From Cerrena zonata (lineage: Eukaryota > Basidiomycota > Agaricomycetes > Polyporales > Cerrenaceae), in the NCBI GenBank assembly GCA_038087015.1, contig JASBNA010000007.1:806001-870000 (forward strand): a DNA stretch of 64,000 nucleotides, written 5' to 3'. A program made the translations under genes and the position numbers. The notes beneath the pieces are model-generated. The model was not told the origin of the DNA. It was given only the letters and a program-made list of their open reading frames with translations, and made no database searches. The stretch's first letter is position 1, and the number at the start of each line of letters is the position of its first letter. Below are positions 1 to 12,048 of this stretch, piece by piece.

Positions 1-170
1 ACTCTAAGCGGAGATATAAACGTTAGTTTTCACGACGGTGGGACAAGAAGTGAAAGAGTGTCGTAGCTGGACAATTCTCAGAAACGCACGTCTACATTTA
101 GATTATGGAGCTTTGAAAACTTACGGACCTATATATACGTTAGCGGGACCGTCACGGAGACCTCGGTATA

Positions 171-540
171 TCATAGACCCTCGAGCTTCGAATTTGTCCT
201 CCGTCTGTGCCTCTCATCCCAATCCCGCATCTCCTTACTCACCCAACAGTCCCTCACTTTCGGATCTTCGTACACCTCTAGTTGTTTCTTCCCCTTTCGA
301 AGTAGATGTTCGATAGCGGAGATGTCTTTTGGGGAGAGGGAGAAAGCTTGTGTTTTGAATGTGTGTTGGACGAAGAGTCTGAACTTGGGCTGGACAGGTG
401 GGGGTTTGGTCTGTACCATTCGAAGGGCTCTAGGTTATGTCACGGATTGGTCATGAGAGTATTGTGGGAGTGTACAAGTGAACTCACCGGCGATAGAGTG
501 CCAAAACTTCTTTCTGAAGTCCTGAGTGTTGTACTGTCAT
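171..540 (-). CDS. SDHAF1: Succinate dehydrogenase assembly factor 1 (LYR protein)
   Basis: Mitochondrial matrix LYR-motif chaperone that helps insert Fe-S clusters into the iron-sulfur subunit of complex II. Two exons, 540-488 and 429-171, are joined by a GTGAGT...TAG intron and give about 103 residues, close to the family's usual size. Exon 1 carries the N-terminal signature SGLQKEVLALYRR with the LYR tripeptide at about residues 15-17. Exon 2 carries the conserved helix ISAIEHLLRKGKKQLE. The ATG at 540 is chosen because the family begins immediately before SGLQKEV; an upstream in-frame ATG at 675 would add an unrelated Pro-rich leader. The charged tail after the helix is not conserved in families I know. 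The gene is divergent from NDUFAF6. Family assignment is firm; the splice join is inferred. Confidence 0.9.
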
Positions 541-773
541 AGTGAATGAAGTCGCAGTTCCAAGCTCGTGAGGGCCAGAAACATCCTCAAGTGGACGTTG
601 TTGGGTAAGGTTCGGAAATGGAAATGCGGGGAAACCGGGGCTCGCGGCAGACGCCGGAAGGTAGTATGACGCCACAGTCTATAGGCGATCAAAAAGTTGG
701 TCAGGGTAGACGTCCACCACTCACCTTCTTCCTATTCCTCATAGTTACTCACTAACGATTCAGGACCCCTTAG
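541..773. promoter_or_regulatory. Shared divergent promoter SDHAF1/NDUFAF6
   Basis: A 233-bp spacer lies between the start codons of two divergently transcribed mitochondrial assembly factors. It has no convincing ORF. That it drives both genes is inferred from spacing only; I see no clear TATA box. Confidence 0.5.
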
Positions 774-2050
774 ATGCTACGTTCATCGGCTTCACGCGCC
801 TCAAAAGCGTACAAGTCACTTCGTTTCGCGAGTTCAAGCACAACAGGTCGAGGGGATTATGGCACTTACTGTAGTGACCTGGTCCGACACCGGGACTATG
901 AGGCTTACCTAACGTCTTACTTCTACCCTCGTGAACTGAAGAGCACATACTATGCACTGCGGGCATTCTACGTGAGTACACTTTGCATAGCCAACGAACA
1001 CTAGTGTGCGACGTTGCGGAGATAAACCTTACGTGTTTCCCAGGTCGAGCTAGCTTCCGTGCAAGAAGCGGTATCAAACACTATGATAGGAAAGATGAGG
1101 ATGCAGTTCTGGAGGGATGCACTCAAGAACATCGCTGATGTGCGTTCATAGATGGACGATAACGAAAGCATGTTCACTGACCTGTTACGTGAAGTAGCAA
1201 AATCCACCGAAACACCCAATCGCACTTGCGCTGTACGATGCTACGCAAAAGGTTAAATTGCCCAGCTATCACCTGAAAAGGATCATCGATGCGAGGGTGC
1301 GTGTTGAACCTTAAATAATTTATATAGTTCCCGCAGAAGAATCCAAATAACCGGGACAAACCTTATAGGATGCCGAGTTGGAAAATCCGACACACCTGAC
1401 AATGGATTCATTATTGGCACACGCCGAATCGACGTCATCTACCTTCAACTATCTGTTACTCTCCATGCTGTCCCTCTCTTCCTCCGAAACGCTCTCACAC
1501 GCCGGGTCCCATCTTGGGGTCTCCCAGACGATAGCCACATTGCTGCGGTCACTCCCATACCACGCCCACAAGGGGAAGATGGTGATTCCAGCAGAGCTTA
1601 CAGCCAAGCACGGGGTCAACCAGGAAGAGGTCTTCCGGTACGGAGGAGAAGCTAAAGGTATCGACGATGCCGTGTTTGAGTTTGCGACAGTGGCGAATGA
1701 CCATTTGATCACTGCACGTGAGATGGTCAAGGCAGATTCGACGAGTGGAGGAAAAGTCCCGGATCGGGGGAGGCCGGTGTTCTTGAGCGCGGTAAGTAGG
1801 CAAAGATCCTTTATATGTACATGATTGCCAGATGGCATGATGATGTTTCGGAGTGTGGGTAGCTGATGTTCTCATGTCTGCCATCGTGCTGTTGTGCACT
1901 GGCCGCATTCGTTGTTTCTAGGTACCGACCGCGCTGTATCTCGAGCGCCTTGAGCAAGTAAACTTTGATGTCTTCCATCCGTCGCTACAGCTGAAGACGT
2001 GGAAATTGCCGTGGCGCGTGTGGACTGGGTACTACTCTGGTAGATTCTAA
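774..2050 (+). CDS. NDUFAF6: NDUFAF6-like complex I assembly factor (squalene/phytoene synthase fold)
   Basis: Mitochondrial protein of the squalene/phytoene synthase superfamily, needed for complex I assembly in animals and probably not an active prenyltransferase. Five exons join in frame: 774-971, 1044-1139, 1198-1296, 1369-1791 and 1922-2050, giving about 314 residues. The first 25 residues are rich in Ser, Arg and Ala with no acidic residue, like a mitochondrial presequence. Family motifs follow: DYGTYCSDLVRHRDYEAYL, then YYALRAFYVELASVQEAV, then MRMQFWRDAL, then HAESTSSTFNYLLL, and the basic block LRSLPYHAHKGKMVIPAEL. The C-terminus LKTWKLPWRVW resembles NDUFAF6 tails. All introns begin with GT and end with AG. 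It is divergent from SDHAF1. Confidence 0.88.
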
Positions 2051-2421
2051 GTAGCTAGAGCATGTACATGTAGTGTTTTGCGAGCAATAGACAGTACCTG
2101 TGCAGGGCAACCTTTTGGCGGGGCGGTGAGGCTGCGAGGGGTGCAATAGAACGCCTACGAATGCCCAGAAAGGGGGAGTTGTCGCCCAAATTTAGAGGTC
2201 CGACTTCCTCTTATGGCAATGAGTGAATCGGGGTCGGGGTCTGTGGCAGTCACATCCATTTCACCCCCCGCCGGTCTTCCGTCCTCAGCTCCCAAGCCAC
2301 TCCTTCTTCCCTGTCTCCCGCCACCTCACCCCCCCTCCTCGCCGTTCCCCACAGCGGCCTCCCCCTCTTCGTCGACACTCCACACAGTGCCGGCCATGGA
2401 TCGTCTCTGCGGTACGTCGCA

Positions 2422-5400
2422 ATGGCTTCCAACCAAGCCTCTGCTAAAACTTCTCCGTCCACAGACGAAATCCTCCAGATTATCATCAATGAACTCGACG
2501 ACCCCACCAACTTCAGCCTCACCTCAAAAGGCATCTATGCCTTCACCCAGGATCCCTATGTCCGCGCCACCTACTTTATCTCCCGCTACGGTAAAATCCA
2601 AGCCCTCTACTGGGCTTTCGGGAGGCCGAGGCTGATGAACAAGAGGGTCATCGATGTACGTCCATGGTAATTTCGTAAACCGGTCTCTTAATTCCGTGCT
2701 AATTTATCGTGCTCCCCTCTTCGCCGTCGTAACACCTCTCCGGCTGCAGATCCTCCTGTCGTCAGGCGCTCACCTCTCCCGCTACCTCGTCCAATGCGTC
2801 ATTCAGCAGTACTTCCGTTCACATGTCCACTTCATCAAGCAGTCTTGGGCTCGGAAACTGGAGTATTCTGTCGCAACCTACATACTTACCATTGCTGGAG
2901 AACGGTATGGGAACGTCCCGATCGGGAAAGGAGAGGACGATGGACAGAAATTTCTCAACCTACTGAAGGAGAGTAGACTCTCGCCAGAACAGAGGACATC
3001 GAAATGGGAAACGCTACGGGATATCTTGGAAAAGTACCAGGTTCGTCATGATGCTTTTGCTTGTCGGCCCACGCCACTCATTAAGGGGTTGTTCGCAGTT
3101 TATACCATTTTGTAATAAAGTACGCCTCCACTTTTGCCGCATTCCAAATTGGTATCTAACCTTTGGCTCAGGATCCAATGATGACACAGTTCCCCCTTGT
3201 CCTTGCCATCGAGCCTCGCCTTCTACCCTTCGCTCGTGCTAACGGTTTCTCCATGGACCGGAAGGTATGAACCTTATCAAATATCGATATCCACTCATTA
3301 ATGTTCCTTCATAGTATCGGAATTTTGTCTTTCGCAAGATGTTTGAACGTTCTGCTGTTGCTGGAGATACCCGGACCAACGATATTGTCACCAATGTCAA
3401 GCAATTAAGTTCATTAGATTCTCAGTCAGTGCTTTTGCCCTTCGAAGGTTTTTGACAACCACTTACGTTATTTTCGGGTTCCAGAATGTTCCTAACGCGT
3501 ACGGTTGCCGCTGAAATCTGTATGGAAGCGAAAGCGAATGAAGCAGCCTATAATGCGTTGAAGATACTGGACAAGAACAAAGTGCTTAAATTCGAACTCT
3601 CGTGGGTTGCACAGTACAATTCCTGTTTTTGTTTTACTCACATATTTCTCAGGATCGTGATCCAAGATCTTATTAAGGTATATATTCTATCCATTCTCAT
3701 CCCATAACAACGTACTGACGCATATATGCTAGTTATTCGTCAATACACGATCAGTCACTAACCCAATAACCCATGCTGTCATCCGTCAACTCTTCTTCGA
3801 CTACCCTTCACGAGATCCCACAGTCCGTGTGGTCTTACTCCTTCAGGTCTTCCTCTCCGAGCGTCCCGTACAAATAATCACGCCTTCTGGGCGTATTTCC
3901 TACGCGGATGCATACATTCGGTTTTGCAAAGACAAAATCGAATCCCTCAACCTCAATCCCGTCACTCGCGATGATCTTTTTGGTGTCCTAGTCAATCGCT
4001 TCGCTCCTGATCGTTTCGACGGTGTCTTAGAATACGCCAAACGGGTTTTGGACATGAGCCGACATGACCTAGAAGAACTGGCTCGTGATGTGGCATTTAA
4101 ATGTCTCGAGATTGGATGTAAAGGCAAGATGCTCGAAAAGCTGATCGACATGTACCCCACCCTGGACGATGCTATCAGGGAAAATGTCATGAAACATTAC
4201 ATGTTTCAAGTTGACGATCTACCCTCACCGGAAAACGAGAGGGCATGCGTCAATTATGAGGCGAAGTTGTGTCGAGATTTCATTATGCCGAGACATGCGG
4301 CAGGCAGCGTGTACGAAAACATTCTGTTGAATGACCAGTCAGGACAGATGCAGGTTGCTGGTCACCATCCACAGCCTATGATTGAGGCCTTAACTGGAGA
4401 AGACGTGAACATGGAGAGAAGTGGCGAAAACGACGATGAAGCCATGCATACTTTGGACGATGAGTCCGATGATATCGTATGTATTTCATTCGCGATTGTG
4501 ACTTCAGCTAGGTATACTAACGAACCCCTGCAGGACTACATCGGACAAGATACGCTATCTACTATGATCCGTAAGGACGAAAACCGGGGCCGCCGACGTT
4601 ACTACGATTTCCACACGTCGTATAATGACACGGCTGGGAAGCTGGGTTACCCTCCCGACTATTCACCCATGGGTAAATTCATCCGTAATCTATATGGTGT
4701 TCGGAGTGGGGTTTCTGCGGTCTTCATGTTGCATGCGGTCGCGAATGGGAACCCAATGGTACGCTATTGAAATACTTCTGAGTTGCGGTATACTGAGAAT
4801 TCCCATGTGCTTCGCTTAGACTGTACAAAGTCCTGTAGGGTTTGCCGACTCCCTGTCGTTAGACACACGAATACCTGTAACACTTAAACACTTCAAGATC
4901 TTAGCCCGTTTAGGTAGAGCACCGGTATGTCCCTTGTCCTATTCTTGTAACTTTCGACTATACCTATTTTGGTTCTAGACATCTTCCCTCTTCGACGATA
5001 TCGAAGCCGGTGCCGAGTTCTTCTTCAGCGAAGAAGATTATCTATCACCGGAAGAACTCTCGGGGGCCCCACGTAAAGTGCGAAGACGACGACATTCGAT
5101 GATTAAAGTCAAGCTCGTATCCTCTTATTCTATCAAGTCAGAAGCCACTCCAGGACCATCCCGACTACACACACCAATCTCGTCTCCTGTTGGCCCATCG
5201 AGAGGACAGAAACGGCCGAGACGAAGTGTGGCAGCTCCAGTGAAGAGTTATGTCGTGCCGGACAGTGACGATGATGAGATTGTTGATGCGGATGATGCGA
5301 TGATCAAACAGACGAGTGTACAGGCTAGGAAGAGGAAGGAAGAGAGTAATATGCAGAAGTGGATTAAGCATCTGTCGGTGCTTCTAAAAGAGGAGCAGAA

Positions 5401-5698
5401 GAAGTTTAATGAGAAGAAGAAACGGACGCAGGCAAACCTACCTCAGGGGACCAAGGTTCGATTACGAGGGTGAGTTTGGATCTCTTGTTGTCGTTGTCTC
5501 CTATACTCATCGCGAGGTCTGTAGAATGTTTTCCTTAGATCATTATCTTACCAGCTATCACGGCTGCGAAAGGCAGACATGGAAAGACGGCAACAGCTAT
5601 ACGGACCCGATGTTGCTGAAGAGTTTTACAGCTCAGGAGAAGACGATGAGTACCATGAACGGACGTCTCGGACAAAGCGACGCAAGACCCTCGGTTGA
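2422..5698 (+). CDS. F-box-like protein with basic nuclear C-terminus
   Basis: A multi-exon gene of roughly 850 residues. The N-terminus (about residues 14-60) reads STDEILQIIINELDDPTNF followed by LTSKGIYAFTQDP, a degenerate F-box, which would bind Skp1 in an SCF ubiquitin ligase. A Leu-rich stretch with IDILLSSGAHLSRYLVQ resembles one ankyrin-like unit. The middle is helical without a domain I can name. The C-terminal third is low-complexity and basic/acidic, with RKVRRRRHS, GQKRPRRS and SDDDEIVDADD, suggesting nuclear localisation, and ends in a coiled-coil-like Lys/Glu segment and TKRRKTLG. Recognisable exons include 2422-2655, 2750-3040 and 3172-3264; the last exon opens after the TTTTCCTTAG acceptor near 5536. 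The protein family is not one I can name; the F-box call is moderate. Confidence 0.65.
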
Positions 5699-7996
5699 TC
5701 GTGTACGTTCGATATATCTGGCATTTCTGACTTCGTTCTCTGTATTCTCTTTCTCCGCACTCTGTTTTCTCCCACGTTCGCTTGCATCTCCTCCTCACTT
5801 GCACTTGGTTTCGTCAGCCCTCTCTCGCTCTCATTTTTCTCTTTCGTCTCTACTAGGTTCTCGGACTTTGCATTACATTTCACAAACGATCTACATCGTA
5901 CGCCCATATGCATCATCGACTCCCGGTTTCGGTTCATGTGTTCCTCGTTTCACGTGTATGATTATTATCCAGCTAATTGATTTGTTGGCTCTTACTCAAT
6001 GGCGAAGTGCGAAAACAAAGCAAAGAGATTCGTTGGTGGGATTTAGAAACAGGTCTTGATGAGTTCTCGTAGTGAGTACTCAACATTTTTGTATTGCTTG
6101 TACTGACCAGTAATTAGCCAAGCAGGATAGATTCTGACTGATGTATTCGTATGTCACAGAGTCCCCTGGGACCAGCGTCACAAAATGCAGCTTCTTCAGA
6201 TGTCCCGCACGCTTTCTTCTTTCGCTTCCAGGCAACGTGCCTAGTACATGGGGATATCTCGTCCATCACATGGAATAACATCAACAGAATGATCCTACTG
6301 GGGATGCGTTCTGCTATTATTCTACGAACCTAACCTTACTCTGTGTAGAGTCTATTCGCACCAGGAAGCGAATAGAAGGAACTAACGTTCTCCTCCAAGA
6401 CTCCATTAAGGTACACCTTATTCTATGAGGCATACAATGACCCCTAGTGTCGAATGGGACATTTATTCGTCGTATATCGATCTCGAGACGCGGGTCGTCA
6501 ACTGTACGGTATGTTTACCATATTGATAGAACATCCTCATTGACGGAACCCTGACGTAGTATAGATTCAATATCGACCCTACAGAGTCTGCGTCTAGGCG
6601 GCATACCTGTAGATGTATTGAAGGGGTACAAATGTTCTCCAATAAGTCTCTTATACTTCTCACACGAATAGACTTGAACATGGCGACTATGGTTCCCATC
6701 AACCTCAGAAACGTACGTTCTGTTTTCCTAAGTGTTAACAAGCAAACCTCAATAAATAACGACACTGCTAGGACTGGATTCCCAAAGACATTTGAAGCTG
6801 AACTATCATCTACAAAATCGACGATAGGTTCAGGATATTTCCCTCCTGTGTTTTCTCAACTTGATCTCAATGAAGGCAGAGCCTTCAACTTGGCTTTGAA
6901 ATGTAGCACCTCTATCAAGGGTCCTCCTCCTTAGACATAAAAAATAGATGAATGTGCTTCCGGGAAAATGAAGGATGTTTCATGTTTTTCCGCCACCTTT
7001 CTCGACTTGTACTGGAGTTCCCGGCCTCCTTGAAGAACCCCATTGAGGGTAAGTTGTAATAATTATTCTCGGTTCGCATCTTGACTCTTGTCTGAAAGGG
7101 CCCCTTTGGACTTAGCTTCCTTAGTGAACGATCCGACATCGGAACCTGATTCTCAACGCAAGACCGTCTTCGACTTCTCGGGAGACCATTGGCAACTCAT
7201 GTTCGAAAGACAAGCCCTCGGAACGACCTCCCACAGACCGAAAGACGTCACATTGTTCGACGTGGCATCTCATTCAGACTCGAAGTCTCATCCTCCGAAG
7301 AGATCGAGGGACTCGTAGCCTCCTCATCAGTTCCTTCAGAGATGTCAGTAACGCTTCATATGAAACCTTGTCAAAGTCGCTATAGAACTGGCCCAATACC
7401 ATGAACATAGCTTGGACGAACGCTGGGATTCCATTCGAAACCCAACCCACCTACAACTTCAAGATTCGATTCAATCATCAAACACCTCGCACCATGATAG
7501 GTGTCAATGTTTGCAATCAGGTTGTAGGTATGGATCTCCTGAATGATTTATCTCTAAAGGTGACGGGTACTTCATTATCCCTTGCGTCTCTGCCCTGAAA
7601 TTTTACTTTTACCTTTGCCATTGCTTGACCTTTACGGATAATGAGAGAGAATTACGAACGATGATGTGCAGTATGTAGTCATTTCAGGATGTGGATTGTG
7701 TATCTACCGGTTTCGCACCGTTATGCAAGGTATTTGTTATCGTCTGACCCTTCTCACGAACTATCAGTATGCTATCTTCATCGATATCGCGATGGATGCT
7801 AGGGTTACCGGCTATCCGTTGAGTTGCTGCCAGGTGTGGAAATCGTGTGAACATGTGGTAGCCCCCAAACATGTGGTCCACAACTCGTTTAGGCAAGTTC
7901 AACTTGTCATGTCCCTCCATCATCCCTGTCTCTCTAACTCCATCACCATTCTCAGACTCTGATAGGGTTCATTCAAGAACTTTATAGTATCCACGG
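5699..7996. other. Unresolved stretch, possible decayed gene
   Basis: About 2.3 kb with short open frames on the plus strand (roughly 6632-6934, 7088-7318, 7189-7404, 7401-7598, 7666-7962) that cannot be joined into one credible protein. Adjacent frames at 7100-7400 look protein-like in turn (a frame with FDFSGDHWQLMFE, then a different frame with SSSEEIEGLVASSS), which could mean frameshifts in a decayed gene. I recognise no domain, and see no terminal repeats. Confidence 0.35.
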
Positions 7997-9662
7997 ATGC
8001 CAAATATGCTGGGGGACGACATTGAAGAGAGCACAAATACTACTTCACGACTTCTCATTCGTCACGTCCTTCTCCCCGGAGGAAGCGAACGAGACGAACG
8101 CACATTTTATGACGTACTCTGCTTGGACGGAAAGGTCCAAAGTATACGACCTACGGAAGGCAACCAATATGTCGATGAGGCGGAGTTCTCTCAAAGTGGA
8201 GGAACCTTACTTCAAACGGACGGGCTACTGTTACCTGGGTACTTGGGTCATGCTGTCCTTCTATGATAGTACGAGAACTGATAACATCTTTCAGGCTTTG
8301 CCATGCTCATATCCACCTCGATAAATGCTTTCTACTTCGAGAGTATCCCGATCTTCAGATCTCGACCGGGTAAGTCCCAATGTTCAGTTCCCTGATGTCA
8401 CGATGATCTAAGGTTCGCATTGATACCTCGATACTATAGGGATTTCAAAGAAGCACTTTCTGTGACTGATATTGCGAAGTCTCGCTTCTCTCAAGATGAA
8501 TTGACGGTCCTTCGTCGAGGTCATGAGTTGATTAGACGGAGCGTAGAGTGCGGCGTGACCTCCATGAGAGCACACGTAGAAGTCGATAAAACAGTGAACA
8601 ACACATGTGTCGACGTAGGTCTTCGCCTGCGCGAACAATTCAAGGATCAATGTGATGTTCAAATTGCTGGTACGAGTCCTATGACTTTAAACCCTCGGTA
8701 CACCACCGCTGACACACATCGAAGTTTTTGCTCAGGACCCTTTATTTCAGCCGGGATCAGATCAAGCAGGAGAAAACTATCGTCTTCTTGCACAAGCTGC
8801 TACTCTACAAGGCGTTCAGGCAATCGGGTCTGCGCCCTATGTTGAGCCAGACATTGCGTGCGCCAAACGAAATATTAATCTTGTCCTTGACCTCGCATCC
8901 AAATACCATCTGTTCGCGGATTTCCACTTGGACTACAATTTCGATCCTTCTTTAGAACCATTAATTTGGTATTTGCTCGAAGAGTTGACAACTCGTATAA
9001 ACAATGGTTCCTGGAGTTCGAAGTCACGAGTTTGCGTCGGGCATGCCACGAGACTAGCTCTCTTCACACCTAATGATTGGAATAGGTATAAACGTACCGT
9101 TGAGGAGGCCTCTCTACCCATCACGCTCGTCGGACTTCCTCAGAGCGACCTCTATATGATGGGTAGGGGGACTAACCCCGCTCCTAGAACTACCTTGAAC
9201 GTTACACGACTTACGAAAGAACACAATATCCAGATAGCAATGAGTGTCAACAACGTGCAAAATGCGTTTACACCCCAAGGATCTGTTGATCCTTTGTCGC
9301 TGTGTCCTCTTGGTGCGGCCGTGTTCCAGTCGGCGACTCGTACCGATTGTGACATATTATTGGTATGTCACAATGATGCTTCTATTCAGGGCGATTTTTG
9401 CTAATATAAGTTTGCATAGAAATCTGTTACCACAACGGCGCGTCAAGCCATCGGAATCATTTCTGCTTCAGAAACCGCCGATTTGATCCCTCGAGTGGGT
9501 GATCCGGCTGACTTTGTTCTTCTTCATGACAACACATCTACTCATCTCGCCGCTCTCAATCCCTCATATGACCGTACAACTATAAAGGATGGGCGAATTG
9601 TTTCTATCAGGAAAACTGAATATCTTGACGAGGACATGTATCGAAACACACAGTCGAGATAG
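7997..9662 (+). CDS. Cytosine deaminase-like metal-dependent amidohydrolase
   Basis: Amidohydrolase-superfamily enzyme resembling bacterial CodA and the fungal proteins annotated as cytosine deaminase; it probably deaminates a pyrimidine or related ring in the cytosol. Five exons (7997-8238, 8295-8369, 8440-8669, 8725-9362, 9420-9662) add up to 475 residues in one frame. Metal and active-site motifs appear in family order: HAHIHLDKC (HxH), HVEVDKT, FADFHLDYN, VCVGHATRLA, and SVNNVQNAFTPQGS where CodA has the catalytic Asp region followed by a Pro-Leu-Gly stretch. The Asp position reads Asn here, so the exact substrate or mechanism may differ. The C-terminal composite-domain strand (DPADFVLLHDN) is present. 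It is unrelated to the small yeast Fcy1 cytosine deaminase. Confidence 0.82.
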
Positions 9663-12048
9663 TTATATACAATACAATTACTTTACCCCAATTTTCGATA
9701 GCCGCTACCTAGTTGAGATGACACTAAACTTTACGGTAAAAATGGCGGAACAGGTTTTTGGAATACACCGTTCGCTACGATCCATTCCATTCAACTCGTT
9801 CACGCATACTTATATAATCTATTACCAACAATATGGTTACTCTCTGACCGTTGCATACCAACCGCACAGTTTTCGCGAGGTCTATTTTCACAAAATCTTA
9901 TGAGACTCCATTCAGTTGCTTTACCAATCTCCCTTACATGTCATCTTATACAATACTTATGGTTTCATACAAAATTTAATATTAAAATTGAGAGATGTGT
10001 AATTGCGACCTAACTAACATAAGTAGTATTACAATACTGATAACATGTAATTACATATATAGAGGAAGAAATAACACTACTTACCTTGGTTGGCGTACGT
10101 TAGTTTCACCGACCTGTAAACAGGCCGGGTACTCGTCTGCAGGGCCACGAAGAGGCCTACGCCAATGCCTGCAGAATCTTGAGGGTCAGCAAAATTTGCG
10201 CTGACGTCGAGGGCTTGTTTTCTCCGGTTTTCATAGGGGATGCCTCGACTGATCTTGTAGCAGACCAGCGCCACCACTCGGGATGGCGCTGGCCTCCGCC
10301 GCGAGCCTCGGAGTGGGTGGGCTGAGTCCGGTAACATTGAGACGACGGTCGGTGCCGCCGCGTCAGTCACCCGCGGCGAGTTTAACGGACTGGAGGACGT
10401 GTGACCTACCAGGCAGCGCGCAGCGCCTCACACGCCGCCGGAAATTAGATTCACATTACCTGGGGCACCGGCCGGCCCCAGGCAGAAAAGAGAGAGGGAG
10501 AGGGGCGGAGGAGGTAGGAGGTAGGAGGTAGGAGGTAGGAGGTAGGAGGTAGGAGGGGCAGGGTGGAAGGCAGAGTGTACAGGAGGGGTCAGAGAGCAGT
10601 CGGAAGGGAGGGCAGATGGCAGGAAGGAGGACAGAGGGCGATAGGCAGAGTGCAGAGAAAGGGCGGGGGTGGGTCGGGTGCTGAGGATTGAGGTAAATGA
10701 GAAGCAGAGTGGTCGTCGTAAGTGCTGCTAGATGGTGACAAGGTTGGCTGGTACAAGAGGGCGGACAAGGTCATCTAGAGGGGCGGCATGGTAGTGGTAT
10801 GATGTGATCTTCGGTTTGGGCGCTGTAGACAATACCTCAATAAAATAATTTCAGACTGGGAATGGGTGGAACTCACTATATCGTGTCGAGCTAAGAGTAG
10901 TTGTCTATCCAAGTATAGACTCATCGTCAACTAGCCTGTGCCACTCAGTGATAAGGACTGTCACATACCTTGTGTCATAGTAGTTAGTTGAGATACAATC
11001 GCCTAGCTTGTGAGAGATAACGACCAGAGAGACAGAGCCCAAAGAAACCAGAGGAGGAGGGGGGTAGAAGTAGGGGAGAGGGGGATGAGAGTGGTCGACG
11101 AGAGAGAGAGGGAATTTTATGGGCAACACGAGTGTAATTTAAAGCTCCGTCTCAAGTGGCTTGCCGCAACCAGCCACTCGCCACCATCCACATTCGGAAC
11201 ACCATCTTGGATACTGGGTACGACGCTATTCTGTCTCGATATAGACCTCATCCGGCCCATCGTCGCATGACAACAATTTCCACACAGAACACCCCATTCA
11301 GGTCCAACATGACCCGATAGTTGGGGCGCAACACATGTGGTTGATGTCGTTTAGCCAGACATCATCGGCGTTCGGTGTCATGGGAAGGATATATTGTATC
11401 TAGTCCTGATCAGGGTGAGAGAAGGGAGTCGGCAAGAGGGTGTTGTTGTATTTTGCAGACACGCGGGGCGGATGCCCAATGAGAGAAATGCCGAGATGAC
11501 TAGATGAGACGGACAATATGATGGATTAGCAGGCCTCGCCCTCCCTTTGCGGAGCGCGTGTGGGATGAACAGAATGTGTCTGTCATTTTGTACATTTTTC
11601 TGTAACAGTCCGTTCCGATAGTAAGAAAACGTGTAGGATTGGGCCGCCCCACACGGATCACTGTCCCGGACTCTAGCAGTAGTGGATGGCGTCAGAGAAG
11701 TATCGTACATGAGACCGTGACCACAAGCCAGCTAAGGAATCGAGCGAACGTTATATTCCACCTACAAGAATGTGCCCCGTATAAGTCGGAAAGTCGACAT
11801 GTTCCAGATTGAGATGAGTGTTCACCGCCACCCCAAGTTCAACTTCAAGCGAGCGCGGTGGCTGTGTCTCCGTCGATTGTTCGGCATTTTGCGAGCAGGT
11901 CGCGGCAAGATCATAATCATCATCGTTGGAAATTATCTCCGTACCAATTGGCTCTAGACATCCACAAACTATCAGCCATCGTCTAATATTCCATCCTGGC
12001 TGAAGACCAAAATACAAAATAAAATATCCCTGAAAAAAAACGGTAGAA
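9663..12048. other. Gene-poor intergenic region
   Basis: About 2.4 kb between the amidohydrolase and the S28 peptidase. The first 400 bp are AT-rich; 10100-10500 is GC-richer; 10500-11100 is purine-rich on the plus strand with a short tandem repeat. The open frames present are low-complexity (Pro/Ser or Arg/Glu-rich) and look non-coding. No tRNA, repeat termini or conserved motif was seen. Confidence 0.5.
10511..10552. repeat. 7-bp tandem repeat (GAGGTAG)6
   Basis: Six perfect head-to-tail copies of GAGGTAG, followed by a broken copy (GAGGGGC). It sits within a longer purine-rich stretch to about 10700. It is a minisatellite-like simple repeat, probably variable in copy number between isolates. 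Confidence 0.95.

Noticed and set aside
10077..10531. Arg/Pro-rich open frames on both strands
   Set aside because: GC-richer sequence opens both strands; no domain, no splice logic, low complexity.
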